Source of the DNA: Streptomyces qaidamensis
GTDB lineage: Bacteria > Actinomycetota > Actinomycetes > Streptomycetales > Streptomycetaceae
NCBI RefSeq assembly: GCF_001611795.1
Contig: NZ_CP015098.1
Span: 2,418,001 to 2,482,000, forward strand
Reading direction: 5' to 3'
Length of the DNA stretch: 64,000 nt
The position numbers and the translations under genes are program-made. Positions 54,965 through 63,085 of this stretch are shown in pieces. The first letter of the stretch is position 1. The number at the start of each line of letters is the position of its first letter. The notes under the pieces are model-generated. The model was not told the origin of the DNA and did not search any database. It saw only the letters and a list, made by a program, of their open reading frames with translations.

Positions 54965-57354
54965 GCGGGCGGGTACGACTGACGCTGGGCGCCTGGGCGG
55001 CCACGCTGATGGCCGCGTGCGCTCTGCTGCCCCTCGTCAAGCCGGCCACATGGATCGTGCAGGCGGCCTTCCTGCTGGCCGTGCAGTCGGGCGTGGGTGC
55101 CGCTGCCCGCAGGGTGCCGCTGGCCCGGCCGCTGACCGTCGCGGCGCAGGCCGTGGTCACCGTCGCGCTGCTGACCTTCGTGTTCGCCCGTGAGCAGGCC
55201 CTGGCCGGGCTGATCCCCGGGCCGCAGGCCTTCGACCGCTTCGCGGTCCTGCTCCAGCAGGGCGGGGACGACATCGCCCGGTACGCGATACCTGCGCCCC
55301 TGGAGTCCGACGGCATCCGGCTGATGCTCATAGGCGGGGTCCTGGTCATCGGACTGCTGGTGGACACCCTCGCGGTGACGTTCCGCAGCGCCGCTCCGGC
55401 CGGGCTGCCCCTGCTCGCGCTGTACTCCGTGGCCGCCGGGCTGTCCGACGGGGGCACCGACTGGCTGTGGTTCGTGGTGGCGGCGGCCGGCTATCTGATG
55501 CTGCTCCTGGCCGAGGGACGCGACCGGCTCTCGCAGTGGGGCCGGGTGTTCGGCGGTGCTCAGCGCACGTCCGGCGGGGAGCCGAGCGGCGCGGTCGCCC
55601 CGGTTCGCACCGGACGGCGCATCGGCGTGGTCGCGCTGGGCATCGCCCTGGTGGTGCCGCTCGGCCTGCCCGCGATGAACGGCGGCCTGCTGGACTCCGT
55701 GGGAGCCGGCGCGGGCGGCGGCCCCGGCGGCGGGGGCACGATCTCCGCCGTGAACCCGCTGGTGTCGCTGCGGGACAGCCTGAACGCGGACGAGGACCAG
55801 CAGGTCCTGTCCGTGCGGACGAAGATGGAAGACGTCTCGGACCTGTATCTGCGGATCGTGTCCCTGGACGACTTCGACGGCACCACGTGGAAGCCGTCCC
55901 GGCGGTCCATCACCGCCGTCCCCGACGGCACCTTCCCGGCCCCGGTCGGCCTCAGCCCGGACGTGAAGCGCAGGGAGGTCGACACCACGATCACGGCGGC
56001 CGACTGGTACGCCCAGGACTGGCTGCCCATGCCGTTCCCGCCGAGCGGTGTGCGCATCAGCGGCAACTGGCGCTACGAGCCGGTGGGCATGACCCTGGTC
56101 GGCGACCACGGACAGAACACGCGGGGCCTGACGTACCAGGTCAAGAGCCTGGAGATGCAGCCGACGGCGAAGCAGCTCGCCGCGGCGGGGCCGCCGCCCG
56201 CGGACATCGAGGGCGACTTCACCGAGCTGCCCGACTCGCTGCCGTCGGTGGTGGGCCGCACCGCCCGCCAGGTCACCGCGGGCGCCGCCAATCCGTACGA
56301 CCAGGCGGTCAAGCTCCAGGACTGGTTCGCCGTGACCGGCGGCTTCGAGTACGACACGCAGGTGCAGGTGGGCAGCGGCTCGCAGGCCATCGCCCGCTTC
56401 CTGAAGGACAAGCAGGGCTTCTGCGTGCACTTCTCCTTCGCGATGGCGGCGATGGCCCGCTCCCTGGGCATCCCGGCCCGGGTCGCGGTGGGCTTCGCGC
56501 CCGGTTCCCCGCAGGCGGACGGCTCGGTGTCGGTGGGGCTGCGCGACGCGCACGCCTGGCCGGAGCTGTACTTCGAGGGCGTGGGCTGGACCCGCTTCGA
56601 GCCCACCCCGAACCGCGGCTCGATACCGTCCTACACCCTGCCGGACAGCCCCGACAGCTCGGTGCCGGACCCGGTGCGGCCGTCCGAGACGACGTCCACC
56701 GCGCCCTCCTCTGCGCCGTCGGCGAGCGAGTCCTGCACCCCGGAGCAGAAGAAGCTGGACGGCGGCTGCGCGAGCGAGTCACCGCAGGCGGCGCTGCCCA
56801 CGGACGACGACGGCCCGAAGTGGTACGCCTTCCTGGTGTGGGCCCTCGCCGGTCTCGCCGTCCTCGCACTCCCCCTGGCGCCGATGCTGTGGCGGCTGCG
56901 CACGCGCACGGTACGGCTCGGGGCGCACGGCCGCAGCGAGGCGGACGCTGCGCGGCACACACTGGCCCTCTGGCAGGAGCTGACCGACTCGGCGTGGGAC
57001 TTCGGCATCACGCCGGACGAGTCGCAGACACCGCGCAAGACGGCCGCCCGTATCGTCCGGCTGGGCGACCTCGACGCGGCGGCCGCGGCCTCGGTGCACC
57101 GGGTGGCGAACGCCGTGGAGCAGGTCCTGTACGCACCGCATCCCCGCCCGGTAGCCGGCCTCACGGACGATGTCCGCCGTGCGACGGCGGGCCTCAGCGC
57201 GGCGGCCGGCCGCCCGGCCCGGCTCCGGGCGCTTGTGGCTCCCCGCTCCACCGTGCGGGTGGTGTGGACGGCGTCGGCCTGGTGGACGGGGGTCCGGGAG
57301 CGCGCCGTGGCGATGCGGCCGACCTGGCGGAAGGCGTCGGGCCAGCAGGGCTGA
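54961..57354 (+). CDS. TgpA-like transglutaminase-domain membrane protein
   Basis: A 797-residue protein. Five or six helices occupy residues 1-225 (including WIVQAAFLLAVQSGVGAAA and LMLIGGVLVIGLLVDTLAV). A large extracytoplasmic part carries the transglutaminase core, with Cys488 (KQGFCVHFSFAMAAMARSLG), His531 (RDAHAWPELYFEGVGW) and FEPTP at the third position. A further helix, FLVWALAGLAVLALPLAP, and a ~150-residue cytosolic tail follow. It is the TgpA type and may be a protease or amide-forming enzyme. ATG 54961 overlaps the DUF58 stop. Confidence 0.92.
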   Translation: MSGRVRLTLGAWAATLMAACALLPLVKPATWIVQAAFLLAVQSGVGAAARRVPLARPLTVAAQAVVTVALLTFVFAREQALAGLIPGPQAFDRFAVLLQQGGDDIARYAIPAPLESDGIRLMLIGGVLVIGLLVDTLAVTFRSAAPAGLPLLALYSVAAGLSDGGTDWLWFVVAAAGYLMLLLAEGRDRLSQWGRVFGGAQRTSGGEPSGAVAPVRTGRRIGVVALGIALVVPLGLPAMNGGLLDSVGAGAGGGPGGGGTISAVNPLVSLRDSLNADEDQQVLSVRTKMEDVSDLYLRIVSLDDFDGTTWKPSRRSITAVPDGTFPAPVGLSPDVKRREVDTTITAADWYAQDWLPMPFPPSGVRISGNWRYEPVGMTLVGDHGQNTRGLTYQVKSLEMQPTAKQLAAAGPPPADIEGDFTELPDSLPSVVGRTARQVTAGAANPYDQAVKLQDWFAVTGGFEYDTQVQVGSGSQAIARFLKDKQGFCVHFSFAMAAMARSLGIPARVAVGFAPGSPQADGSVSVGLRDAHAWPELYFEGVGWTRFEPTPNRGSIPSYTLPDSPDSSVPDPVRPSETTSTAPSSAPSASESCTPEQKKLDGGCASESPQAALPTDDDGPKWYAFLVWALAGLAVLALPLAPMLWRLRTRTVRLGAHGRSEADAARHTLALWQELTDSAWDFGITPDESQTPRKTAARIVRLGDLDAAAAASVHRVANAVEQVLYAPHPRPVAGLTDDVRRATAGLSAAAGRPARLRALVAPRSTVRVVWTASAWWTGVRERAVAMRPTWRKASGQQG

Positions 57355-57386
57355 GGGATACGAGCGGCTCCGGCCGGTCGGCGCGA

Positions 57387-57493
57387 GGGGGCCGGCCGGC
57401 CTTCGCGTACCCGGGGGCCGGACCGGCCTTCACGAACCGGGGGCCCGGGGGCAGCCTTCGCCCACCGGGGGGCCGGGGCAGCCTTCGCCCACC
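57387..57493. repeat. Four degenerate tandem 26-28-bp units
   Basis: Units at 57387-57412, 57413-57438, 57439-57466 and 57467-57493 follow the pattern GGGGGCCGGnnCnGCCTTCnCnnACC. Unit lengths are 26, 26, 28 and 27 bp, not multiples of three, so they are unlikely to be coding. They fill the gap between the transglutaminase gene and its terminator. Confidence 0.75.
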
Positions 57494-57587
57494 GGGGACG
57501 GCCGACGGTGTGACCTCCGGTATGGCCGGTCGGGTGGGCCGGTCGTTGCGAGGGCTGCGAGAGCCTGGCCCCGGCTGCCGACGCATG

Positions 57588-57628
57588 CGTCAGGGGGTGA
57601 CCACCGGCTCGGTGGTCACCCCCTGACG
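57588..57628. terminator. Strong bidirectional terminator
   Basis: An 18-bp perfect stem (57588-57605 with 57611-57628) encloses a GGCTC loop. It lies between the convergent transglutaminase and DUF3040 genes and serves both. Confidence 0.9.
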
Positions 57629-57668
57629 TACGTATGCGGACGTAGGCCTGGAGAGGCTGCGCGGAAGG

Positions 57669-58067
57669 CTAGTGGCCGCCCTGCTCGTCGCGGCGCTTTT
57701 GCCAGCGCTGCTCGATGCGGTCCATCACGGAGCGGCGTTGCCGGCCCTGTCGGCGGGCCTGGGGCCCGGCGGCACCGCCGGCCTGTTCACCCGGCTTGGG
57801 AGCCTTGCGCCAGCCGGTGACGGCGAGCACCGCACAGCCCAGCATGACGAGGAAGCCCACGACGCTGAGCCAGACCTGCTTGGCGACCATTCCAGCCATG
57901 AGGAGCGCGATACCTACGAGGAAGCCGGCGACCGCCTGGTAGACCCGTCGCCGGGTGTACGTGCGCAGCCCGCTTCCCTCAAGCGCTGTCGCGAACTTGG
58001 GATCTTCGGCGTACAGCGCTCGCTCCATTTGCTCGAGCATGCGCTGCTCGTGCTCCGAGAGCGGCAC
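57669..58067 (-). CDS. DUF3040 membrane protein
   Basis: A 132-residue protein. It begins VPLSEHEQRMLEQMERALYAEDPKFA, the signature of the actinobacterial DUF3040 family. Two helices follow, AVAGFLVGIALLMAGMVA and LSVVGFLVMLGCAVLAVTGW, and then a basic tail ending RWQKRRDEQGGH. It starts with GTG 58067 after GAGGAGGA. Function unknown. It is small, membrane-bound and conserved near dcw-linked genes in Streptomyces. Confidence 0.92.
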   Translation of the reverse strand: MPLSEHEQRMLEQMERALYAEDPKFATALEGSGLRTYTRRRVYQAVAGFLVGIALLMAGMVAKQVWLSVVGFLVMLGCAVLAVTGWRKAPKPGEQAGGAAGPQARRQGRQRRSVMDRIEQRWQKRRDEQGGH

Positions 58068-58345
58068 GGAGTCCTCCTCATCGTGCAGTCGCCGGGGCGA
58101 CCCGGGGGGTCCCTTCAGGATAGGCAGGGAATCGCCCCCGTGAAACCCGCCCCTCTGCGCCAATTGACCAACCGGACCCCGCCATGGCGTCCCGGCTCGC
58201 TGAGGCTTCCATTCCCCGGCGGCCGACCCGTCATGCCGGAACGGTCTCCCTCGATCATACGGCGCGCCGCCTCCATTCGGGGGGCCTGTGGCGTACTCCA
58301 TGCGCAGCCAAGGCGCTGATCAGCGGTGGTGCCTCACGAAGCGGC

Positions 58346-59152
58346 TCAGGCCTCGGCAGCCCCATCGGTATCGCCGGCCCCACCTGTCGCACCGGTCCCG
58401 CCGGTCTCACCGAGCACGTGCAATTGCGTGGCCACGGAGTGGAAGGCGGGGAGCTCGGCCGCGGCCTCCTCCAGCTTCAGCAGCGCTTCCAGCGCTCCGG
58501 GCTCGGTGTCCACGAGGACGCCGGGCACGAGGTCGGCGAAGACCCGCACCCCGTGCACGGCACCGACCCGCAGACCCGCGGCCTCGACCAGGCCCGTGAG
58601 CTGCTCGGCGGTGAAGCGGCGCGGGACGGGGTCACCCGTGCCCCATCGTCCGTTCGGGTCGTCGAGTGCCTGCCGGGCCTCCTTGAAGTGCCCGGCGAGG
58701 GCGCGGGCCAGCACGGCACCACCGAGGCCGGCGGCGAGCAGGCTGAGGACGCCCTCCGCGCGCAGGGCCGCCACCGCGTTGCGGACGCCTTCGGCCGGGT
58801 CGTCCACGTACTCCAGGACGCCGTGGCACAGCACCACGTCGTAACCACCGCGCTCGGCCACGTCGAACAGGCCGTGGGCGTCGCCCTGGAGGCCCTCGAC
58901 CCGATCGGCGACACCGGCCTCGGCGGCGCGGCGCTCCAGGGCGAACAGCGCGTTGGGACTGGGGTCGACGACGGTGACACGGTGACCGAGACGGGCGGCG
59001 GGCACCGCGAAGTTGCCGCTGCCGCCTCCGGTGTCGAGGACGTCCAGCGACTCCCGCCCCGTGGCCTTGGCCCGGCGGTCCAGGGCGTCCTGGAGGACCT
59101 CCCAGACCACGGCGGTACGGAGTGAGGCGCGGGGGCGCATCGGGTCCGACAC
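58346..59152 (-). CDS. Class I SAM-dependent methyltransferase
   Basis: A 268-residue methyltransferase. Motif I is VLDTGGGSGNFAVPAARLG, followed by VTVVDPSPNALFALERR (motif II acid) and VVLCHGVLEYVDDPAEGV. The segment ending in TDGAAEA is a Gly/Ala/Thr-rich low-complexity tail. It starts with GTG 59152 after GAGGAG. The CmoA/UbiE-like general form does not fix the substrate. There is a 278-bp gap to the DUF3040 gene, with no feature recognised. Confidence 0.9.
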   Translation of the reverse strand: MSDPMRPRASLRTAVVWEVLQDALDRRAKATGRESLDVLDTGGGSGNFAVPAARLGHRVTVVDPSPNALFALERRAAEAGVADRVEGLQGDAHGLFDVAERGGYDVVLCHGVLEYVDDPAEGVRNAVAALRAEGVLSLLAAGLGGAVLARALAGHFKEARQALDDPNGRWGTGDPVPRRFTAEQLTGLVEAAGLRVGAVHGVRVFADLVPGVLVDTEPGALEALLKLEEAAAELPAFHSVATQLHVLGETGGTGATGGAGDTDGAAEA

Positions 59153-59327
59153 GGCAGTTGACTCCTCGGCGCGGCACCGCCTCTTGCGCGGCGGCGTGAA
59201 CGGGGCGTCTTCCCGGCCCCGGCCAACGGGGAGGGAAGACTTCAGGCGTCCCCCCACCCTATTGCCTACGCCGCGGCGCCCGGATGACCCGGTGCCGGGA
59301 CGGCCCTCTGGTCAGGCGCTTCCCCCG

Positions 59328-59410
59328 GGCCGCCGACCGAACCCGGGCTCTCCACCGGACCCCGGCCGCCGACCGGACCGGAGCCGCCGGCCGCTCCAGG
59401 CCGCCGACCG
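59328..59410. repeat. Three spaced copies of a 12-bp GC motif
   Basis: GGCCGCCGACCG occurs at 59328-59339, 59364-59375 and 59399-59410, with spacings of 36 and 35 bp. The copies lie in the 279-bp gap between the HEPN-domain gene and the methyltransferase gene. Intervening sequence shares CCGGACC/CGG blocks. It looks like a decayed tandem repeat. Confidence 0.6.
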
Positions 59411-59431
59411 GCCCGGGCCGCCGCTGCCCGG

Positions 59432-59995
59432 TCAGCCCGCGTCCGGCATGTCCCTCCCTGAGCCGGGGCCCTCCGGTCGGTCCTGGTCCGGGCGGGGCTG
59501 CGGGAGGACGGGCTGGAGGACCAGCATCCGCTCGACGAGGCGCAGGAACATCGCCACGTCCCGTATCAGGTCGTCGGCGTCCCGGCCGGTGGCGGCGCCC
59601 TGGATGCCGGCCTCGGCCCGTGCCCGGCGCCGGGCACCCGCGGCGAACAGCGTGCTCCACTCGGTCAGTTCGGGCGCGATCTCGGGGAGCACTTCCCAGG
59701 CGCTCCGGATCTTGGCCCGGGCCCGGGGCGAGGTCTCCGGCCGTCCCCGGGCGGCGAGTACCGCAGCGGCGGTGCGCAGGGCGGCGAGGTGGGCCGTCGC
59801 ATAGCGCTCGTTCGGAGTTTCCAGGGCGGTGGCCTCGTCGAGGCTCGCGCGGGCCTGGGCGAGCAGATCGAGGGCGGCGGGCGGCGCCGTGGCCCGGCGC
59901 AGCACGGGGTGCACGTCGCTCGCGGGACCGTTCAGTGAGGGGGCAGGGCCGGTGGCGCGGCGCCGACGGGCGGCTGCTGCGTGGTAGCTGGCCAT
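59432..59995 (-). CDS. SAV_6107-type HEPN domain protein
   Basis: A 187-residue helical protein similar to the actinobacterial SAV_6107 HEPN family. The potential catalytic motif R64-x4-H69 lies in NERYATAHLAALRTAAAVL; Rx4-6H is the RNase motif of active HEPN domains. The N-terminus is Ala/Arg-rich (AAAARRRRATG) and the C-terminus is Pro/Asp/Gly-rich. AGGAGG precedes ATG 59995. Family members are of unknown function; RNA cleavage is an inference only. Confidence 0.85.
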   Translation of the reverse strand: MASYHAAAARRRRATGPAPSLNGPASDVHPVLRRATAPPAALDLLAQARASLDEATALETPNERYATAHLAALRTAAAVLAARGRPETSPRARAKIRSAWEVLPEIAPELTEWSTLFAAGARRRARAEAGIQGAATGRDADDLIRDVAMFLRLVERMLVLQPVLPQPRPDQDRPEGPGSGRDMPDAG

Positions 59996-60097
59996 GACGA
60001 ACCTCCTGTCGTCTGTGTGACGGCGCGTCCGGTCACGGAGTGCCGTATGTGACCCATCGTGAGGTATGGCACTGACAATCCGTTCTGACCTGCTGTT

Positions 60098-60126
60098 TTG
60101 CCTCGATCGTAGGTTCGGAGTAGTTT
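60098..60126 (+). promoter_or_regulatory. Predicted promoter of the YhgE operon
   Basis: TTGCCT at 60098-60103 and TAGTTT at 60121-60126 are separated by 17 bp. This would start transcription near 60133, about 30 nt before the first GTG, and directly on the palindrome described next. Confidence 0.55.
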
Positions 60127-60130
60127 TTGC

Positions 60131-60144
60131 ACTGACCAGTCAGT
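60131..60144. promoter_or_regulatory. Palindromic operator, likely for the TetR-family regulator
   Basis: ACTGACCAGTCAGT has perfect 6-bp arms around CA. It overlaps the predicted transcription start of the operon that ends with a tetR gene. A related half-site, ACTGAC, occurs at 60071-60076. The position is what is expected for autorepression. Confidence 0.6.
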
Positions 60145-60163
60145 TCAAATTCAGGGGAGACTC

Positions 60164-60973
60164 GTGGGGGAACAGGCGGGAGGGGTGCGGATCGCCGCCG
60201 AGGGCCTCGGGATCAAGGGGCCACGGGGGTGGGCGGTCCGCGGGATCTCCGTCGACGCCGGGCCGGGGGCGCTCGTCGCGGTCGAGGGCCCGTCCGGGTC
60301 CGGCCGCACGTGCCTGCTGCTCGCGCTGACGGGGCGGATGAAGGTCTCGGAGGGCACGGCTTCGGTGGGCGAGGCGAGGCTGCCGAAGCAGATGGCGGCG
60401 GTGCGCGGCATCAGCGCGCTGGCGCACGTCCCGGGGGTCACCGACCTCGATCCGGCGCTGACCGTCGGTGAGCACCTGCGGGAGCGGGCGCTGCTCCAGC
60501 AGCGGTTCGGCGCGTCACTGCGCGGCCTGCTGCGGCCCCGTGGCGAGCGGGCGGCCGAGGCCGGTCAGCGCGTCGACGCCGCGCTCGAAGCCGCCGGGCT
60601 CGACCTGGAGGTGCTGCCCAAGGGGCCGCGCACAGCCGTACGGGACCTGGAGCGCCTGGAGGCGCTGCGGCTGTCGGTGGCGCTCGCCCTGGTCGGCGGG
60701 CCGCGGCTGCTCGGCATCGACGACACCGACCTCAAGCTCGCGGACGGTGAGCGGGAGGAGGTCTGGGCGCTGCTCAGGTCCCTGGCCGATGCCGGGACGA
60801 CGGTCGTGGCGGTGTGCAGCGAGGCCCCCGAGGGCGCCGTCAAGGTCTCCACCGCCGACCCCGAGGAGCCGGCCCCCGTGGACGGCCGGGCCGATCAGGG
60901 AACCGACCAGGCCGAACAGGCCGACCAGGGAGAGGAGAAGGCCGATGCGCTCGCCGAGACTGGCCGCGCTTGA
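60164..60973 (+). CDS. Degenerate ABC-type ATP-binding protein
   Basis: A 269-residue protein with an ABC fold but altered motifs. The Walker A is GPSGSGRT, with Arg48 in place of the usual Lys. The Walker B region is RLLGIDDTDLKL, and no LSGGQ signature is recognisable at the expected place (RDLERLEALRLSVALAL). A ~45-residue acidic Glu/Gln/Asp-rich tail ends it. It starts with GTG 60164. The downstream membrane-protein ATG lies inside its last codons (29-nt overlap), so the two are tightly linked. ATP hydrolysis may be weak or absent. Confidence 0.85.
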   Translation: MGEQAGGVRIAAEGLGIKGPRGWAVRGISVDAGPGALVAVEGPSGSGRTCLLLALTGRMKVSEGTASVGEARLPKQMAAVRGISALAHVPGVTDLDPALTVGEHLRERALLQQRFGASLRGLLRPRGERAAEAGQRVDAALEAAGLDLEVLPKGPRTAVRDLERLEALRLSVALALVGGPRLLGIDDTDLKLADGEREEVWALLRSLADAGTTVVAVCSEAPEGAVKVSTADPEEPAPVDGRADQGTDQAEQADQGEEKADALAETGRA

Positions 60974-63029
60974 GCTGCGCCGCTTCGGGCGGGGGAAGCT
61001 GCCGCGCGCCGCTCTGGTCGCGCTGCTGGTGCTGCCGCTGCTGTACGGCGCGCTGTACCTGTGGTCGTTCTGGGACCCGTACGGCCGCCTGGACAAGATC
61101 CCGGTGGCGCTCGTGAACGACGACAAGGGGGCGACCGCCGACGGGAAGAAGATCACGGCGGGCGACGACATCACGAAGGGCCTGCACGACAGCAAGACCT
61201 TCGACTGGCGGGAGGTCAGCGCCGACGAGGCACGCCGGGGCGTCGAGGACGGCAGCTACTACCTGTCGCTCACCCTGCCCGCCGACTTCAGCGAGCGGAT
61301 CGCCTCCAGCTCCGGGAACAGCCCGGAGACCGGCGCCCTCCAAGTGCACACGAACGACGCGAACAACTACATCGTCGGGCAGATCTCCCGGACGGTCTTC
61401 AGCGAGGTCCGGCAGGCGGCGTCCACGAAGACGTCCCGGTCGTTCCTGGACAAGATCTTCGTGTCGTTCTCCGACATCCACGGCAAGACCGTGAAGGCGG
61501 CGCAGGGCGCCGACCGGCTCAAGGGCGGCATCGGCAAGGCCGAGAAGGGCTCCAAGGACCTCGCCGACGGCCTGCGGAAGGCCAAGAACGGCAGTGGCAA
61601 GCTCTCCACGGGCCTGAAGAAGCTCCACACCGGCGCGGGCGACCTGGAGGACGGCTCGAAGCAGGTCGCGGAGGGCACGCAGAAGCTCGCCGACCGGGTC
61701 AACGGCACCACCGACAAGGTCGGTCCCTTCCTGAAGGGCAACGAGAAGACCATCGGTGACACCGCCCAGCTGGTCGCCGACTCCTCCGGGGTGATCCGCA
61801 AGCACCTGGACACCCTCGTGAAGACGGCCCCGACCGCCGCCAAGGGCGCCCGCGCGGCCTCCGGCACGCTGAACGACGTCTACGCCCGGCGCTGCGACGA
61901 CCCCGTCCTGCCCGACGCCGCCTGCTCCGACCTGAAGAAGGCCAAGGACGCCGCCGCCGACGTCACCCTCATCGCGGACGACCTCAACACACTGATCGCG
62001 GACCAGGACGGCGACCTGGACAAGCTCGACAAGAACCTCGCCACCCTCCAGAAGCAGTCGCAGGCCCTCGCGAACCGCGCCCCGCACCTCTCCGAGGACC
62101 TCGCCGACGCCGTCAAGAAGATCAACAAGCTGAACGACGGCGCGGCCGAGGTCGCCGCGGGGGCGAAGAAGCTGCACAAGGGCATCGGCACGGCCAAGAC
62201 CGGTGCCGTCGGCCTGGACAAGGGCGTCGGCAAGCTGAAGACGGGCGCCGACGACCTCAACGGCGGCATCTACAAGCTCGTCGGCGGCTCAGGGAAGCTC
62301 GCCGGCGGCCTGCACGACGGGGCGGAGAAGATCCCCGACTACGACGAGCAGGACCGCGACCGGCGCACCGAGGTCATGGCCGACCCCGTCCGGCTCGCCT
62401 CCCAGGACCTGCACAAGGCGCCCAACTACGGCACCGGATTCGCGCCGTACTTCATCCCCCTGTCCCTGTGGGTGGGCGCGATGGTGGCATACATGCTGAT
62501 CGCGCCCATGAACCGGCGCGCGCTGGCGGCGGGCGCCCCGGCGTGGCGGATCGCGCTGGCGGGCTGGCTGCCGGTGGCGGCGATCGGGGTGCTGCAGACG
62601 GTGGCGCTGATGTCGGTGCTGCACTGGGCGGTCGGCCTGGAGATGGCACGGGCGGCCGGGACGGTGGGCTTCCTGTTCCTGGTGACGGCGTGCTTCGCGG
62701 CGATCGTGCAGTGGCTGAACGCGCGCTTCGGGGCGGCGGGCCGGATCCTGGTCCTCGCGCTGCTGATGCTCCAGCTGACCTCGGCGGGCGGCACGTACCC
62801 CGTGCAGACCAGCCCCGGGTTCTTCAACGCGCTCCACCCGTTCCTGCCGATGAGCTACGTCGTCGAGGCCCTGAGGCGGCTCATCACGGGCGGTGGTCTC
62901 GAACCGGTGTGGCACGCGTGCGTGGTGCTGACGGCGTTCACCGCGGGCGCCCTCGCGCTGACCGCCGTGGCGGCCCGGCGGCGCCAGGTGTGGACGCTGG
63001 ACCGGCTGCACCCGGAACTGAGCCTGTGA
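60945..63029 (+). CDS. YhgE/Pip domain membrane protein
   Basis: A 694-residue protein. One N-terminal helix, AALVALLVLPLLYGALYLWS, precedes a large extracytoplasmic region. That region starts with the YhgE segment DPYGRLDKIPVALVNDDKGA and contains many glycine-spaced heptads (GIGKAEKGSKDLADGLRKAK-like). Five or six C-terminal helices follow, from PLSLWVGAMVAYMLIAPM to CVVLTAFTAGALALTAVAA, forming an ABC-2-like domain. The phage infection protein Pip and YhgE share this layout. ATG 60945 has GAGAGGAGAAGG upstream. It probably forms an export complex with the preceding ATPase. Confidence 0.9.
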   Translation: MRSPRLAALELRRFGRGKLPRAALVALLVLPLLYGALYLWSFWDPYGRLDKIPVALVNDDKGATADGKKITAGDDITKGLHDSKTFDWREVSADEARRGVEDGSYYLSLTLPADFSERIASSSGNSPETGALQVHTNDANNYIVGQISRTVFSEVRQAASTKTSRSFLDKIFVSFSDIHGKTVKAAQGADRLKGGIGKAEKGSKDLADGLRKAKNGSGKLSTGLKKLHTGAGDLEDGSKQVAEGTQKLADRVNGTTDKVGPFLKGNEKTIGDTAQLVADSSGVIRKHLDTLVKTAPTAAKGARAASGTLNDVYARRCDDPVLPDAACSDLKKAKDAAADVTLIADDLNTLIADQDGDLDKLDKNLATLQKQSQALANRAPHLSEDLADAVKKINKLNDGAAEVAAGAKKLHKGIGTAKTGAVGLDKGVGKLKTGADDLNGGIYKLVGGSGKLAGGLHDGAEKIPDYDEQDRDRRTEVMADPVRLASQDLHKAPNYGTGFAPYFIPLSLWVGAMVAYMLIAPMNRRALAAGAPAWRIALAGWLPVAAIGVLQTVALMSVLHWAVGLEMARAAGTVGFLFLVTACFAAIVQWLNARFGAAGRILVLALLMLQLTSAGGTYPVQTSPGFFNALHPFLPMSYVVEALRRLITGGGLEPVWHACVVLTAFTAGALALTAVAARRRQVWTLDRLHPELSL

Positions 63030-63085
63030 GCCCCGCCTCCGTGCCCGCCGACCTCCCCGCCGTCACGTCCCCCGGAAAGGTTCCT

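Noticed and set aside
57387..57493. CRISPR array after the transglutaminase gene
   Set aside because: Units are degenerate, directly adjacent and lack unique spacers; no cas genes are present.
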